The notes below the pieces were generated by a model that was given only the letters and a program-made list of their open reading frames with translations, did not search any database and had not been told where the DNA came from. A stretch of DNA of 26,772 nucleotides. Source: a virus. Location of the stretch: IMG/VR virus record IMGVR_UViG_3300010371_000101, positions 1 to 26,772 of that record; one strand, 5' to 3'. A program made the translations under genes and the position numbers. How positions within the stretch are numbered: position 1 is the first letter of the stretch; the number at the start of each line of letters is the position of its first letter. Below, piece by piece: positions 1-7,427 of the stretch.

Positions 1-29
1 AATTCTTCTGCAATATCCTTTGCATCCAT
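1..29 (-). CDS. 5' end of a gene cut by the left edge
   Basis: Nine codons of a leftward reading frame (MDAKDIAEE) run off the window. The ATG is preceded by GAGG six bases upstream, a good ribosome binding site, and the frame is open to the edge. It lies on the strand of the portal cluster, so it is probably another late gene, but the product cannot be told from nine residues. Confidence 0.5.
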
Positions 30-211
30 CTAAAACCTCACTGTATCCGGTGTGACCGTGATCACCTACATCCTGTAGTTCGGGCTAGTTTGACCGCATA
101 GCTGCGTAAATGGCCTAGCATCCCTCGTGGCTAGTCACGTACAACTCTGACTAAAGTATATACGACGATTTAGCCAGAAGTGAATCCTTTGCCCGGAAAG
201 GCAGCTTGGGA
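30..211. other. gap between the small-gene cluster and the edge gene
   Basis: No gene seen. Read on the minus strand it has a -10-like TATACT near 155-160 with a poor -35 (TTCACT) 18 bases upstream, so a promoter for the edge gene is possible but weak. No convincing terminator was found. Confidence 0.35.
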
Positions 212-331
212 TCACTTAAGAGAAGCTTTCTTAACCATCTCTTTAACGAGCTTCCGATCTTGCGCAACATCTCCATTCTTCCTCTCCTTTGGCTTCTGAC
301 GCATACCACCTTTGGGCTTGTCTCTACTCAT
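212..331 (-). CDS. small basic protein, 39 aa, in the portal cluster
   Basis: Very basic, Lys/Arg-rich protein beginning MSRDKPKGGMRQ, with no recognisable domain. The start is supported by GGGAG eight bases upstream and by an ATGA overlap with the stop of the preceding gene, which suggests translational coupling. It is the last gene of a run of six small late genes following portal. A DNA- or RNA-contacting virion protein is possible from its charge, but no function is assigned. Confidence 0.55.
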   Translation of the reverse strand: MSRDKPKGGMRQKPKERKNGDVAQDRKLVKEMVKKASLK

Positions 332-537
332 CGCTTGCTCCCTAAAATACGATTTGCCTTGGCATCTATCTTCTCCTTGGAAGACTCTGACAGCTTGCCC
401 TTATGCTCCATCTCAGATGCTCGAGCCTTGGCATTCCTGGCATGGCTCTTATCTGGCATTGGATACTTACGCTCACCAGGTAAACCAAACTCACCCTTGG
501 GAATCTTCTTACGCTTAGCAGCATTCAATTTAGCCAT
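328..537 (-). CDS. conserved small basic phage protein (KSHARNA type), 69 aa
   Basis: Contains the string FGLPGERKYPMPDKSHARNA (about residues 17-36) followed by a Lys/Ala-rich helix. This resembles a short module, 'F..PG...YP..D.SHARNA.AR', that recurs in small phage proteins and at the ends of larger phage proteins; its function is not established. The start follows GGAGG seven bases upstream. The stop overlaps the next ATG (ATGA). Position among portal-cluster genes suggests a virion or head-assembly role (inference). Confidence 0.75.
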   Translation of the reverse strand: MAKLNAAKRKKIPKGEFGLPGERKYPMPDKSHARNAKARASEMEHKGKLSESSKEKIDAKANRILGSKR

Positions 538-546
538 CTTATCCTC

Positions 547-714
547 CTAGCACCTCACATCCATCTTAGATTTGACCCTTCGACCATCCCCTTCCTTCTC
601 GCGCTTGGACGTCTCGGAAGTGCGTAGCGCCTTGTCTTTCGAACCACGCTTCTCCTTGTAGGGCTCAGTAACTTTCTTAGACTTCTCTAGCTTCATATTC
701 TGTGCGGACTTCAT
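547..714 (-). CDS. small highly charged protein, 55 aa
   Basis: Lys/Glu/Ser-rich protein starting MKSAQNMKLEKSKK and ending KMDVRC; no domain recognised and probably disordered. The ATG overlaps the stop of the upstream 44-aa gene (ATGA) and has AGGAG nine bases upstream. Downstream, a GGAGG site follows its stop directly and serves the next gene, so it fits the operon exactly. Confidence 0.6.
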   Translation of the reverse strand: MKSAQNMKLEKSKKVTEPYKEKRGSKDKALRTSETSKREKEGDGRRVKSKMDVRC

Positions 715-845
715 CTCTTCTTGCTCCTCTTCTTGACATGATTTGGCAACTTCTTAATGCTTGGAGTAGCTGCCGCGAACTCCTTGGCTATCTCTGGGTG
801 CTTAGCGAACATGAATTTGGCCTGAGCCTTAGACTTGAATGGCAT
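711..845 (-). CDS. small phage protein with FKSKAQ.KFMFAKHP motif, 44 aa
   Basis: Sequence starts MPFKSKAQAKFMFAKHPEIA and ends in a Lys/Arg-rich tail. Similar 'FKSKAQ..FMFAKHP..A.E....TP..K.LP' proteins occur in many phage genomes without assigned function; they are short, basic and helical. The start is one base past the stop of the upstream gene with GGAGAG in place. A longer frame through the same bases is the shadow of the upstream gene, so the short form is preferred. Confidence 0.75.
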   Translation of the reverse strand: MPFKSKAQAKFMFAKHPEIAKEFAAATPSIKKLPNHVKKRSKKR

Positions 846-846
846 A

Positions 847-1245
847 TCACTCTCCTGCACTTGCGCTATTATCAGACCACTTATTCTTAGACCCAAGCCA
901 TCCCATATCTTCATGGAGTTGCTTATCAAAGGCATCTGCAGAAGCTTCAGACTCGAAGATACCAGCGTGCTCGCCAGTCTTCTTGTAGTGATCGAATGCT
1001 TCCTTGCCTGAGAGCTTAACTCCATTGACGATATGAGGTAGGAGCGCAATCTTGCCGCCCTCAAGCTCATGGGTTCCGGTAAAGATGTTGCCCCAAGCAC
1101 CCTTCTCAATCCCTGGAAGGCCAGGACGGTCAATCAGGTTCACATTGCCAACTTCCACTATGCCTGGATGTAGAGCTTGCTTCGAATAAATCTTGGCATT
1201 CTCTATCATGCTCTTGAGCTTAGGGCTGATGTAGCCGATATCCAT
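847..1245 (-). CDS. conserved phage protein with KTGEH.GIF motif, 132 aa
   Basis: Soluble protein. The C-terminal half carries GKEAFDHYKKTGEHAGIF followed by a helix DAFDKQLHEDMG. The pattern '(Y)(R/K)KTGEHLG.F......A..YA..LH' recurs in phage virion-associated proteins, sometimes at the end of very large ones, so a structural role is likely. The ATG at 1245 was chosen over an upstream start because it alone has a strong AGGAGG site five to eight bases upstream. It overlaps the small upstream gene by 26 bases. Confidence 0.75.
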   Translation of the reverse strand: MDIGYISPKLKSMIENAKIYSKQALHPGIVEVGNVNLIDRPGLPGIEKGAWGNIFTGTHELEGGKIALLPHIVNGVKLSGKEAFDHYKKTGEHAGIFESEASADAFDKQLHEDMGWLGSKNKWSDNSASAGE

Positions 1246-1357
1246 CTCTCTCCTCCTTTCTAATATCTCTCTCAATGAGCTCACGCTTCCACCAACCTGA
1301 CCTCATATTGAAGAGGCAGGTGCTACAGCGGCAAAAGCCTCTACGCTTCTTGGCCAT
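1220..1357 (-). CDS. possible small cysteine protein, 45 aa
   Basis: Frame starting MAKKRRGFCRCSTCLFNM, with three cysteines in C-x-C-x2-C arrangement and a basic, Trp-containing remainder. It starts inside the last codons of portal (17-base overlap), has GAGG about eight bases upstream, and ends 26 bases inside the next gene. It fills the only otherwise empty stretch of the cluster. The Cys cluster could bind a metal. Reality is moderately likely; function unknown. Confidence 0.45.
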   Translation of the reverse strand: MAKKRRGFCRCSTCLFNMRSGWWKRELIERDIRKEERDGYRLHQP

Positions 1358-3509
1358 CCTTTGACCTCTTAGCTACTTCAGCCTTCTTGAGCTCATGCTC
1401 TCTATCAGCGTGCTTCACCTCATGATGATGGCCACTAACCTTAATAGCCATTTCCACTGCTGTACGTGAATTCTCAGCATCGACCTTCTCCTGGCTTAGA
1501 GCCTGGTCAGCCTCGGCACCTTCCACCTGAGATATCGCCTTAATAAACTCAATGTCCGCAAGCTTATTCTTGACGGCATCATCGGTAGCAATCTTAGTGA
1601 GCTGGACTTGAGCCTGGGTTTTAACTGCTTCAGCCTTCTGGGCAACTTTCGCCATATCAACCTGCTGCTGCTCGGCCATAAGCTGCTTAGGATCGATCTG
1701 CTGTGCCATCTGGGCTTGAGCCATCTGCTCGGCCTGAGCCTGCTTCTGTTCGGTCTCTTGCATGAACTCCCCTGCAGCCTGACGAAGACCTTCAATGCCG
1801 CGTATCTCTATATTATCCAGGAGAATTCCTAATCCCTTAGTATTCATGAAGGCGGCAAAGGCCTCAGAGGTCTGCATAAGCTGGATGATGGTCTCCAGAG
1901 ATATCTGCTTCTGTACAGCGAAGTTCACGCCTGCTTCCACCTTGACCTGCAGGCTCATAGGGTCATAGTCCATGAAGGGATTGCCGACCACATTGATGGT
2001 CTGGTAGGAACGCTTGCCATCTGGCATGACGATTGGCAGAGACCTAGGTGTGACGTAGTACTTAGGAATCAAGTCCAGGAACTGCTGGCAGACCCGATTG
2101 AGCCCTTTCATAAAGCCCACGGTGTAGGGCATAGCAGCCGCATTGGAGTGCATAGCACCCTGCATAATAGCCACGCCTGATAGCTCATTGTTCTGTATCC
2201 CCAAGGCCGCATCATAACTGCCTAAGATGCCCTGGATAAGATTGTCACTCATCTGGAAGGTCTCAGAAATCTGCGGTGGAATTGGGGTTCGCACTACCTC
2301 TCGAGGAGGAGGGAGTGGCACTTGTGGGTCGCCCTCATAGAAAGCGTTATAGAGCAGCGTACTGGGCTTCTGGACATTGATATAGGCATCAATGTAATCC
2401 TCTGGTATGGACTCGACAGCTGCCACGAACTTATGCTCGACAGTATTCTCAAGCTCATTGGCTAGCGACTGGCCTGCGTAGTTCTTAAGCCTCTGGGCGT
2501 CACGCACATTGTAGATGTAAGGGCGCGTCATCTGCTCGGCAGTAGAGTCATTATTGTCGCGCAGCACTGCGGAATTGCCATCGAAGAAGACGAGAGGCAG
2601 CATGCTGAAGTTGGTCTTCTCAACCTTGACCAGTTCTGCGCCTGAGAAGGTGTGGCGGGTAATATGCTCGAGAATTGTCTCGCGAACCTTACCAATGGGC
2701 TCAGGTGGCACATCAATCCGACCTGATGCCTCCCACATTCCTACGAGCTCCTCATACTGCTTGACTCCTACTGTGTGGCCATTGGAGAGCTTCGTTATCT
2801 TCTCCTTCTTGAACTCCTTGAGGTCGTACTGGCACATGAGCACGATGTCCTTCCTGGCAGCTCTATATGACCAGTTGAAGCCTGAGAAGGTGCGGGCATA
2901 CTTAAGCCCCTTGACTGCATTTGAGCCGTATTCGCGCTCTACCTCTTCGGCCTCTTTGGGGAAAAGCTGGAAGCAATAGGCTCCATCACCTTTGTGGGAC
3001 TTACGGGCTAAGGGGTCGAACCCGCATAGGGTTGGGTCGAATACCCTATCTACGCAAATCTTCTGATCCATCGACATAGGATTGAGGTAATCGGTGTAGA
3101 CCTCGACTACTGAGAAGCCGCCAACCAAGAGGTCAGTATAGACATCATAGGAGAAGCCATCATTGTCGGAGTCATTGAGGATTGCCCTGAAGTGTGCCTC
3201 TAATATGCTTATGAGGTTAGGGTCGACCATATCGAAGCCATCCATGGCTCGGACTACGAAGCCTGGAGCCATACGGCTGAATTCTCCTCTAAGTCGGCTT
3301 ACGTAGGCCTCCATGACATTGAATTCAATCTGTGGGCGCTGGAGTGTAGCCAGTACTGCCACATCATCTTGGGTCAGCGTCGACTTATACATAAAGCGCA
3401 TAAATTGATGATAGCGCTCATAGTTAGCCCTGAAGTAAGTATAGGACTGCTCTACTGACTGCTTAATCCTATCCAGTTGGGTCGTGTACTTCCTTGCGAT
3501 CAATGCCAT
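1341..3509 (-). CDS. portal protein, P22-like family, 722 aa
   Basis: Twelve-subunit ring at the capsid vertex through which DNA is packaged and ejected. Length and order fit the P22-type portal family: N-terminal helices, a central clip/stem region, the motif SGVAIMQGAMHSNAAAMPYT (about residues 445-464, where P22-like portals have the 'SG.A...RQ..G' segment), and a long Gln/Ala-rich C-terminal region of about 150 residues predicted to be continuous helix, the equivalent of the P22 barrel. It follows the large terminase by 34 bases. AGGGA sits eight bases before the ATG. The C-terminus ends in a charged KKAEVAKRSKDGQEA tail. Confidence 0.93.
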   Translation of the reverse strand: MALIARKYTTQLDRIKQSVEQSYTYFRANYERYHQFMRFMYKSTLTQDDVAVLATLQRPQIEFNVMEAYVSRLRGEFSRMAPGFVVRAMDGFDMVDPNLISILEAHFRAILNDSDNDGFSYDVYTDLLVGGFSVVEVYTDYLNPMSMDQKICVDRVFDPTLCGFDPLARKSHKGDGAYCFQLFPKEAEEVEREYGSNAVKGLKYARTFSGFNWSYRAARKDIVLMCQYDLKEFKKEKITKLSNGHTVGVKQYEELVGMWEASGRIDVPPEPIGKVRETILEHITRHTFSGAELVKVEKTNFSMLPLVFFDGNSAVLRDNNDSTAEQMTRPYIYNVRDAQRLKNYAGQSLANELENTVEHKFVAAVESIPEDYIDAYINVQKPSTLLYNAFYEGDPQVPLPPPREVVRTPIPPQISETFQMSDNLIQGILGSYDAALGIQNNELSGVAIMQGAMHSNAAAMPYTVGFMKGLNRVCQQFLDLIPKYYVTPRSLPIVMPDGKRSYQTINVVGNPFMDYDPMSLQVKVEAGVNFAVQKQISLETIIQLMQTSEAFAAFMNTKGLGILLDNIEIRGIEGLRQAAGEFMQETEQKQAQAEQMAQAQMAQQIDPKQLMAEQQQVDMAKVAQKAEAVKTQAQVQLTKIATDDAVKNKLADIEFIKAISQVEGAEADQALSQEKVDAENSRTAVEMAIKVSGHHHEVKHADREHELKKAEVAKRSKDGQEA

Positions 3510-3543
3510 ATCAAATCCCTATGTAATCTTGGGCTTCATGCCC

Positions 3544-5097
3544 CTAAATCCGTCTCTCGTAAGCTCGCTTCTTAAGTGATACGAGCTCATTAAATCTATT
3601 GCTTGCTACTTGCGTGGCTCCCTTGAAGAGCGAGTCCTTATAGAGATATGCGCCCAGTAGCTTGTCCATGAGTGCAATTCTGACTGCGTCACTGCAGGTG
3701 TCCGCAATATCATCATGGGCGTGGCTATCATTGTTGGTAATCTTCTTCATGTGGTTGATGCACATCTCGGTATGAGGGGCAAAGGCGGGGAGGGAGACGA
3801 GCTTGCCTGCGATAAATGGCTGGATATCGATGAATCGCTGAGACTTAGAGCCTGACTTCCTGGTGCGCTCAATCTCTCTGACCTTAAGCCCTCGCATGGA
3901 CTTCAGTACTGATATGAGGGTAACTCCTGTGGACTTCTTCTCGATGAAAGCTACCATTGGCGGCTTAGGATGCCTGGCACAATCCTGCCAGAAATCCAAG
4001 AACTCAGATTCCAGGTTCTTAGGCTCGACTCTCATCTCACGGCAGGCCAGCCAATGTAGGGCTTGCACTCCCACTTTGCGGCCTTCTATCACAAGGCTAT
4101 AAATTCCCCAGAAGCTGAATACGCTAGCATCATTGCGCGGGTCTTCAGTCTCTGCCGTATCTGCGGTAATGAAGGTCATGAGGAGTTCTGGCTCGTCATG
4201 GAGGAGCGGGAAATCACTTGGAAGGAAGAGGCCACCACCTGCGGGCTGTGGGTCTTGCTGATGTTGGGCTGCAAATACGTACCTATCCTTCTCCTGCCTA
4301 ATCTTAAGCATCTCTAGAGGGAAGGCCTCGGGATAAAGTGCGTTACCAGCCTCATCTAGAGACTGTAGTATGACCCTATCCCACTCATAGCCATCCTCAC
4401 CTGCAAGGAAGTAGGCAGGTAAGTCTTGCTCGTGCAACCGTTGCCCTATGAAGACTATGGGCACATTCACGCCCCGAGGCCTCTGAAGGATGGTATTACG
4501 ATAATTGGTGATTACGGATTCGCGTATAGTGTCGGAGGTGACCTCATCAGGTTTATGGGCATCATCGATGATGACGGCACCTGAGAAGCGGTCAAGTCCT
4601 GGGAGTCCTGCATTACGGCCTGTGATATCACCTGCTGATCCGAAAGCAGCCACGGTTCCTCCACCTTCTGTAGTGAAGAAGTCTTTGGCTTGGGAGTCTT
4701 CCATAAGACGCACGCCAAAGAGATTGCGATATTGGCTTAGGCTCATGATCCTGCGAACGGTATCGGTGTGTGTGGTAGCTAAGACCTTGCCGTAGGATAT
4801 ATAGAGGAAGTTACAGTCTGACCACTTGGCCATACACCAGGAGATCCAAAAGCTTACTATGACAGATTTGCCATGCCCCGGAGGCACATTAATTAGTAGA
4901 CGCAGGGATTCCAAGCGAGTACACTTCGTCAGCGCACGGCATATCGTAATGAAGTGGCTCTCCCTACCAAGGGGCTGAGAGACTATAAACTCTCGCCCTG
5001 TGAGGATTGGGAAGAACGCTTGGATGAAGAGCAGGAGACTGCCTTTGAGCTTCGCTGCAAGCTCGGCATTCTCAAGCCTTAATGCTGACTTATCCAT
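3544..5097 (-). CDS. terL: terminase large subunit, 517 aa
   Basis: ATP-driven DNA packaging motor and headful/site nuclease that docks on portal. Walker A PPGHGKS (residues 72-78), Walker B AVIIDDAHK (174-182), followed by a C-terminal RNase H-like nuclease region with FITADTAETE (first catalytic Asp near 313), an IEKKSTG strand and AHDDIAD near the end (third acidic cluster). The ATG at 5097 is chosen over an in-frame TTG three codons earlier because AGGA lies nine bases before the ATG but abuts the TTG. Portal follows at once. The probable small terminase lies about 9 kb away. Confidence 0.95.
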   Translation of the reverse strand: MDKSALRLENAELAAKLKGSLLLFIQAFFPILTGREFIVSQPLGRESHFITICRALTKCTRLESLRLLINVPPGHGKSVIVSFWISWCMAKWSDCNFLYISYGKVLATTHTDTVRRIMSLSQYRNLFGVRLMEDSQAKDFFTTEGGGTVAAFGSAGDITGRNAGLPGLDRFSGAVIIDDAHKPDEVTSDTIRESVITNYRNTILQRPRGVNVPIVFIGQRLHEQDLPAYFLAGEDGYEWDRVILQSLDEAGNALYPEAFPLEMLKIRQEKDRYVFAAQHQQDPQPAGGGLFLPSDFPLLHDEPELLMTFITADTAETEDPRNDASVFSFWGIYSLVIEGRKVGVQALHWLACREMRVEPKNLESEFLDFWQDCARHPKPPMVAFIEKKSTGVTLISVLKSMRGLKVREIERTRKSGSKSQRFIDIQPFIAGKLVSLPAFAPHTEMCINHMKKITNNDSHAHDDIADTCSDAVRIALMDKLLGAYLYKDSLFKGATQVASNRFNELVSLKKRAYERRI

Positions 5098-5181
5098 AAG
5101 GGGCAATCCTTTGCCGAAGTCACATCATGTGAGCCTTAATAGTACTACGTTATTAAAATAGCATGAGTTGGGACGAAATCC
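5098..5181. other. gap upstream of terL
   Basis: Holds a small GC hairpin (AGGGA / TCCCT, 5164-5183) just after the stop of the macro-like gene, without a T-run, so a weak terminator at best, and an 11-base palindrome CACATCATGTG near 5120-5131, just upstream of the terL ribosome binding site. No clear sigma70 promoter was seen. Confidence 0.3.
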
Positions 5182-5598
5182 CTAGAGGTTGGGCTTGAAA
5201 TTGGGGAAGTTAGCTAAGAATTCAGGGTGATCGGCCATAAAAGGCAGATAGGGCTCGAATTCGCGAGGATACTTAAGGTTCGGAGGTGGCTTAAATTTGC
5301 CAAAGAGCTTGGCCATATCCTCTGGCTTAAATCCAGCAAGACCACAGCCAATAGGGGTGAGAAGGTACGTATGATTGCGGTGCGCATCAATCCAATTCAT
5401 GAACTCCCAGACGTAGTCCCAGATATCAGCTATCCTTAGACGCTTATATGGAGTGGACTTCGTGGGGATAGCATATGAGGTTCCCTGCTGGCCAACTCCG
5501 ATACCCATCTTAGCGCCATGGTGATTTAGGGCGTACTTAGCTGCTCCTGCTCCGTGGATTCCTTGAAGGTTGCTGCCGAAGACGAAGATGTCAGTCAC
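5182..5598 (-). CDS. macro-like phage non-structural protein (A1S_2505 type), 138 aa
   Basis: N-terminal IFVFGSNLQGIHGAGAA (residues 4-20), then GIGVGQQGTSYAIPTKS, and a later TPIGCGLAGF strand: the 'FGSN..G.HGAGAA' and 'IGCGLAG' signature of the A1S_2505-type phage family, which resembles macrodomains. Macrodomains bind ADP-ribose-type ligands; whether this one does is unproven. The start is taken as GTG, overlapping the DUF551 stop by eight bases, because homology begins there and GGAG lies nine bases upstream; the longer frame only reads through DUF551 in the wrong frame. Confidence 0.85.
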   Translation of the reverse strand: MTDIFVFGSNLQGIHGAGAAKYALNHHGAKMGIGVGQQGTSYAIPTKSTPYKRLRIADIWDYVWEFMNWIDAHRNHTYLLTPIGCGLAGFKPEDMAKLFGKFKPPPNLKYPREFEPYLPFMADHPEFLANFPNFKPNL

Positions 5599-5791
5599 TT
5601 GGAGGCTCCGGCAATTCAGCCCAATGTGTGATATTGCCAGCGCAGCACTCACAGCAGTCATCATAACAGCCACGATAGCGCCACTCATTAACGCCATTCC
5701 TGAGACACACCGTATAAGCACCTTGGGCATCTATGGTCAGTACTTCCAGGAAGTTGGATGGAAGCTTATCTCGCACACTTATCCAGATCAT
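5591..5791 (-). CDS. DUF551 domain protein, 66 aa
   Basis: Starts MIWISVRDKLPSN and ends ITHWAELPEPPSD. This 'WI.V.D.LP ... V(T)HW..LPEPP' frame is the DUF551 family, very common in phage and prophage accessory regions, function unknown. Three Cys in the middle (CYDDCCECC) are extra. The ATG follows GAGGAG with a five-base spacing. It overlaps the start of the macro-like gene and lies just downstream of tRNA-Tyr on the same strand. Confidence 0.88.
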   Translation of the reverse strand: MIWISVRDKLPSNFLEVLTIDAQGAYTVCLRNGVNEWRYRGCYDDCCECCAGNITHWAELPEPPSD

Positions 5792-5803
5792 GATTACTCC
5801 TCT

Positions 5804-5889
5804 TGGTGGAGACGCAAGGATTCGAACCTTGACGGACTAGCCGACCTCTGGGTTACAGCCAGGTATCCTCCCGAATGGATGTCGTCTCC
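5804..5889 (-). tRNA. tRNA-Tyr (anticodon GTA)
   Basis: Complete cloverleaf on the minus strand: acceptor GGAGACG/CGTCTCC, D-arm, anticodon loop CTGTAAC (GTA), a long class II variable arm as expected for bacterial tRNA-Tyr, T-arm CAAGG-TTCGAAT-CCTTG, and encoded discriminator plus CCA. Phage tRNAs commonly supplement host decoding. Confidence 0.95.
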
Positions 5890-6304
5890 TAAATAGAATG
5901 AAGCAGCGGGAACTTCCCCCGCACCTACCTCGTTACACTGCGTAGTCAAGTGTCGGCAGACTCTACGCAGGCTCCCCTTATCAGGGAAATTACCTAAGTG
6001 AAATTCGCTCCACTTAGGCAGCAAGCATGGAAGTTACGGAACCATGCCGGGGTTGCAATGAGGCGCTCTTCACTCCGGGATTTTCGAGCTCTGCTTCATA
6101 ACGTGGACGGAAAGGATAAGATTCACACTTATCAGCAGGGAGCTATCACGTTCTAGCTTGCCCTGAGCATGGGTTAATGCCGTCCCTATATTCGAACATC
6201 TTCCCGAATCTGGCGACAATCATTGACCTCAAACCTTGGCCAGTTCTAATTGCCGTAAGATTGTCAGGAGTTCAAGGCTTGGTGCCAAGATTGTCATAAT
6301 AATG

Positions 6305-6321
6305 TCGGGGATCGCACCCGA
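6305..6321 (-). other. T-arm-like hairpin
   Basis: Minus-strand TCGGG-TGCGATC-CCCGA makes a perfect five-pair stem with a seven-base loop like a tRNA T-arm. A D-arm-like sequence lies about 45 bases upstream, but no valid anticodon arm (no U33) or matching acceptor stem could be drawn, so this is called a tRNA remnant or part of a structured RNA rather than a tRNA. Confidence 0.4.
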
Positions 6322-6568
6322 TACAAGGGCATTTACACTGAACCTCTATCAGCTGGCATATATCGGAGACCAGACCGACTCTAGCGCTAGAGTTCATTAA
6401 TTCTAGCGCGGGGCTCTAACCCGCTCCGATCCCTGGTACTCCCGACCTTGGAGCCTATCAATATGGCCTGACCGGACGGCCTCTCAACCACGATCCCGGG
6501 GTGGAAGAGTTCAATTGCGCCGCCTCCCTCTAGGACAGCCAAGGGCTAAATCAATAGCCGTAGTAAGC

Positions 6569-6622
6569 GTGGGATCGAACCACCGGACACAATCTGCTAG
6601 CGAGGACTGGATGCGAACCAGT
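6569..6622 (-). other. tandem T-arm-like hairpins
   Basis: Two minus-strand T-arm-like hairpins, ACTGG-TTCGCAT-CCAGT (6606-6622) and GTGG-TTCGATC-CCAC (6569-6583), with loop centres 38 bases apart. The first is closed below by TAGCG/CGCTA, like an acceptor/T-arm minihelix. No D or anticodon arms were found. The same two-hairpin layout recurs at 23477-23531. Confidence 0.45.
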
Positions 6623-6627
6623 GACCG

Positions 6628-6852
6628 CTAAAACTCTATCTCTATGCCAGTAAGCTTCGCAAATACTATAACTAAGCCCACTAGAAATCCTATTATAATT
6701 ATAATCCCTAAAGCTATAGCCAATGGAATTGTAAACGGCGATGTCACCCACCACCATGACCAGTCTATTAGGCCTGTCAGCTTCAATACTATGAAGACTA
6801 TCAACAGTATCTTGCCTACGCCCTTGTGGGGCTCAAACTTAAATTCACTCAT
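6628..6852 (-). CDS. small two-helix membrane protein, 'transmembrane Fragile-X-F' type, 74 aa
   Basis: Two hydrophobic segments, ILLIVFIVLKLTGLI (about 15-29) and an Ile-rich stretch near 42-65, separated by DWSWWWVTSP. The 'LKLTG.I.WSWWWV.SP' centre is the hallmark of small phage inner-membrane proteins annotated as transmembrane Fragile-X-F; function unknown. The ATG at 6852 is used because the longer frame reads backwards through tRNA-Asn and only this ATG has GGGAG upstream. It lies between tRNA-Asn and the structured region, on the same strand. Confidence 0.8.
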   Translation of the reverse strand: MSEFKFEPHKGVGKILLIVFIVLKLTGLIDWSWWWVTSPFTIPLAIALGIIIIIGFLVGLVIVFAKLTGIEIEF

Positions 6853-6869
6853 GCCAACTCCCTGTAATA

Positions 6870-6945
6870 TGGCTCCAGAGGAGAGGATTGAACTCCCGAC
6901 ACAAGGCTTAACAGGCCTCCGCTCTACCATCTGAGCTACTCTGGA
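6870..6945 (-). tRNA. tRNA-Asn (anticodon GTT)
   Basis: Complete cloverleaf on the minus strand: acceptor TCCAGAG/CTCTGGA, D-arm TAGCTCAGATGGTAGAGC, anticodon loop CTGTTAA (GTT), T-arm GGGAG-TTCAATC-CTCTC and encoded GCCA end. It is the first product of the promoter just upstream. Confidence 0.95.
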
Positions 6946-6982
6946 ATTACTACCTTAGCTTCCCACCGGCTTCAAGAGCTAG

Positions 6983-7011
6983 ATACTACTCTAAGGACTA
7001 GATGGCGTCAA
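6983..7011 (-). promoter_or_regulatory. sigma70-type promoter for tRNA-Asn, with shared 18-base element
   Basis: Minus-strand TTGACG, 17 bases, TAGTAT. The spacer and -10 read TAGTCCTTAGAGTAGTAT, closely matching the element in the promoters at 13615 and 15107. It lies in the last codons of the upstream 79-aa gene and should start transcription near 6976, about 30 bases before tRNA-Asn. Confidence 0.75.
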
Positions 7012-7237
7012 GCTCAAACCTTAAGTTCTCTATCATTGACTCCAGTGCCTCCTTCCTTGAGCTATAAAGATAGCAAAGGTCGATCTCATAATTGTCTACG
7101 TAGAAAATCCTGTACCGTCGGATGAATCCTCGCTTCCATTTCATGCCGTGTAGCCTCCCACTTCTTATGGTGATTTGACCTGGAGCCTCCTGGTAGAACC
7201 ACCAGACCTCTTGGCCTAAGTCGAAAGTACTAATCAT
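6998..7237 (-). CDS. hypothetical protein, 79 aa
   Basis: Starts MISTFDLGQEVWWFYQEAPG. The 'F.(L/I)G.EVWWF....(G.I).' opening followed by a 'YYV'-like strand (IFYVDNYEIDLCYLYSSRKEA) resembles small beta-rich phage proteins of unknown function. AGGAG lies six bases before the ATG, and the start overlaps the previous stop by eight bases. The promoter for tRNA-Asn is embedded in its 3' end. Confidence 0.7.
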   Translation of the reverse strand: MISTFDLGQEVWWFYQEAPGQITIRSGRLHGMKWKRGFIRRYRIFYVDNYEIDLCYLYSSRKEALESMIENLRFELDAI

Positions 7238-7427
7238 CCTTTTCTCCTAAATTTACCTCACGCCATGACTTAATAAGTCGCTCATGGCTACTTGCTTGAA
7301 GCAATTGCACCGAATAATCGAGGGCTGCTATGCGCTTCTCCAATCGGTAAATACTATAAATGTTAGCGCTCACTGAGATGGTTAGCAGTAGATGATACGC
7401 GGAATCCCAAAATTCATTGCCCATCAT
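7230..7427 (-). CDS. small membrane-anchored protein, 65 aa
   Basis: One N-terminal hydrophobic segment (about residues 8-27, AYHLLLTISVSANIYSIYRL) followed by a helical soluble tail. No family recognised. The ATG overlaps the stop of the IS66 TnpB-like gene (ATGA), and GGAG lies eight bases upstream. Membrane anchoring is inferred from hydrophobicity. Confidence 0.6.
   Translation of the reverse strand: MMGNEFWDSAYHLLLTISVSANIYSIYRLEKRIAALDYSVQLLQASSHERLIKSWREVNLGEKDD

Larger units (their letters stand above)
5890..6627 (-). ncRNA. gene-free, hairpin-rich region; candidate large structured RNA or decayed tRNA array
   Basis: About 740 bases with no credible gene. It is packed with strong inverted repeats: 5938-5970 (CTGCGTAG/CTACGCAG), 5993-6018 (CCTAAGTG/CACTTAGG), 6025-6047 (GCATGG/CCATGC), a domain closed by GGACGG/CCGTCC at 6105-6185 that encloses two further hairpins, and a domain closed by ATCGGAG/CTCCGAT at 6362-6430 that encloses a 16-base palindrome (6378-6393). 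T-arm-like hairpins read on the minus strand at 6305-6321, 6569-6583 and 6606-6622, and a D-arm-like stretch near 6340. It lies between tRNA-Tyr and tRNA-Asn; strand is inferred from those. Giant phage RNAs such as GOLLD and ROOL occupy similar sites next to tRNAs; no motif specific to either was recognised. Confidence 0.5.

Noticed and set aside
206-550. Rightward frame of 114 codons opposite the small late genes
   Set aside because: Opposite three well-supported leftward genes with ribosome sites and ATGA overlaps.
711-1133. 140-codon frame ending in the 44-aa protein
   Set aside because: The first 96 codons shadow the 132-aa gene in another frame; only the last 44 have a ribosome site and family resemblance.
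5794-6024. Leftward frame across tRNA-Tyr
   Set aside because: Reads through a complete tRNA and has no ribosome site.
6362-6430. tRNA on the plus strand with anticodon CAT
   Set aside because: Acceptor-like stem and a CAT loop exist, but the loop is 8 bases, the T-loop lacks TTC and the D-arm fails; kept only as part of the structured region.
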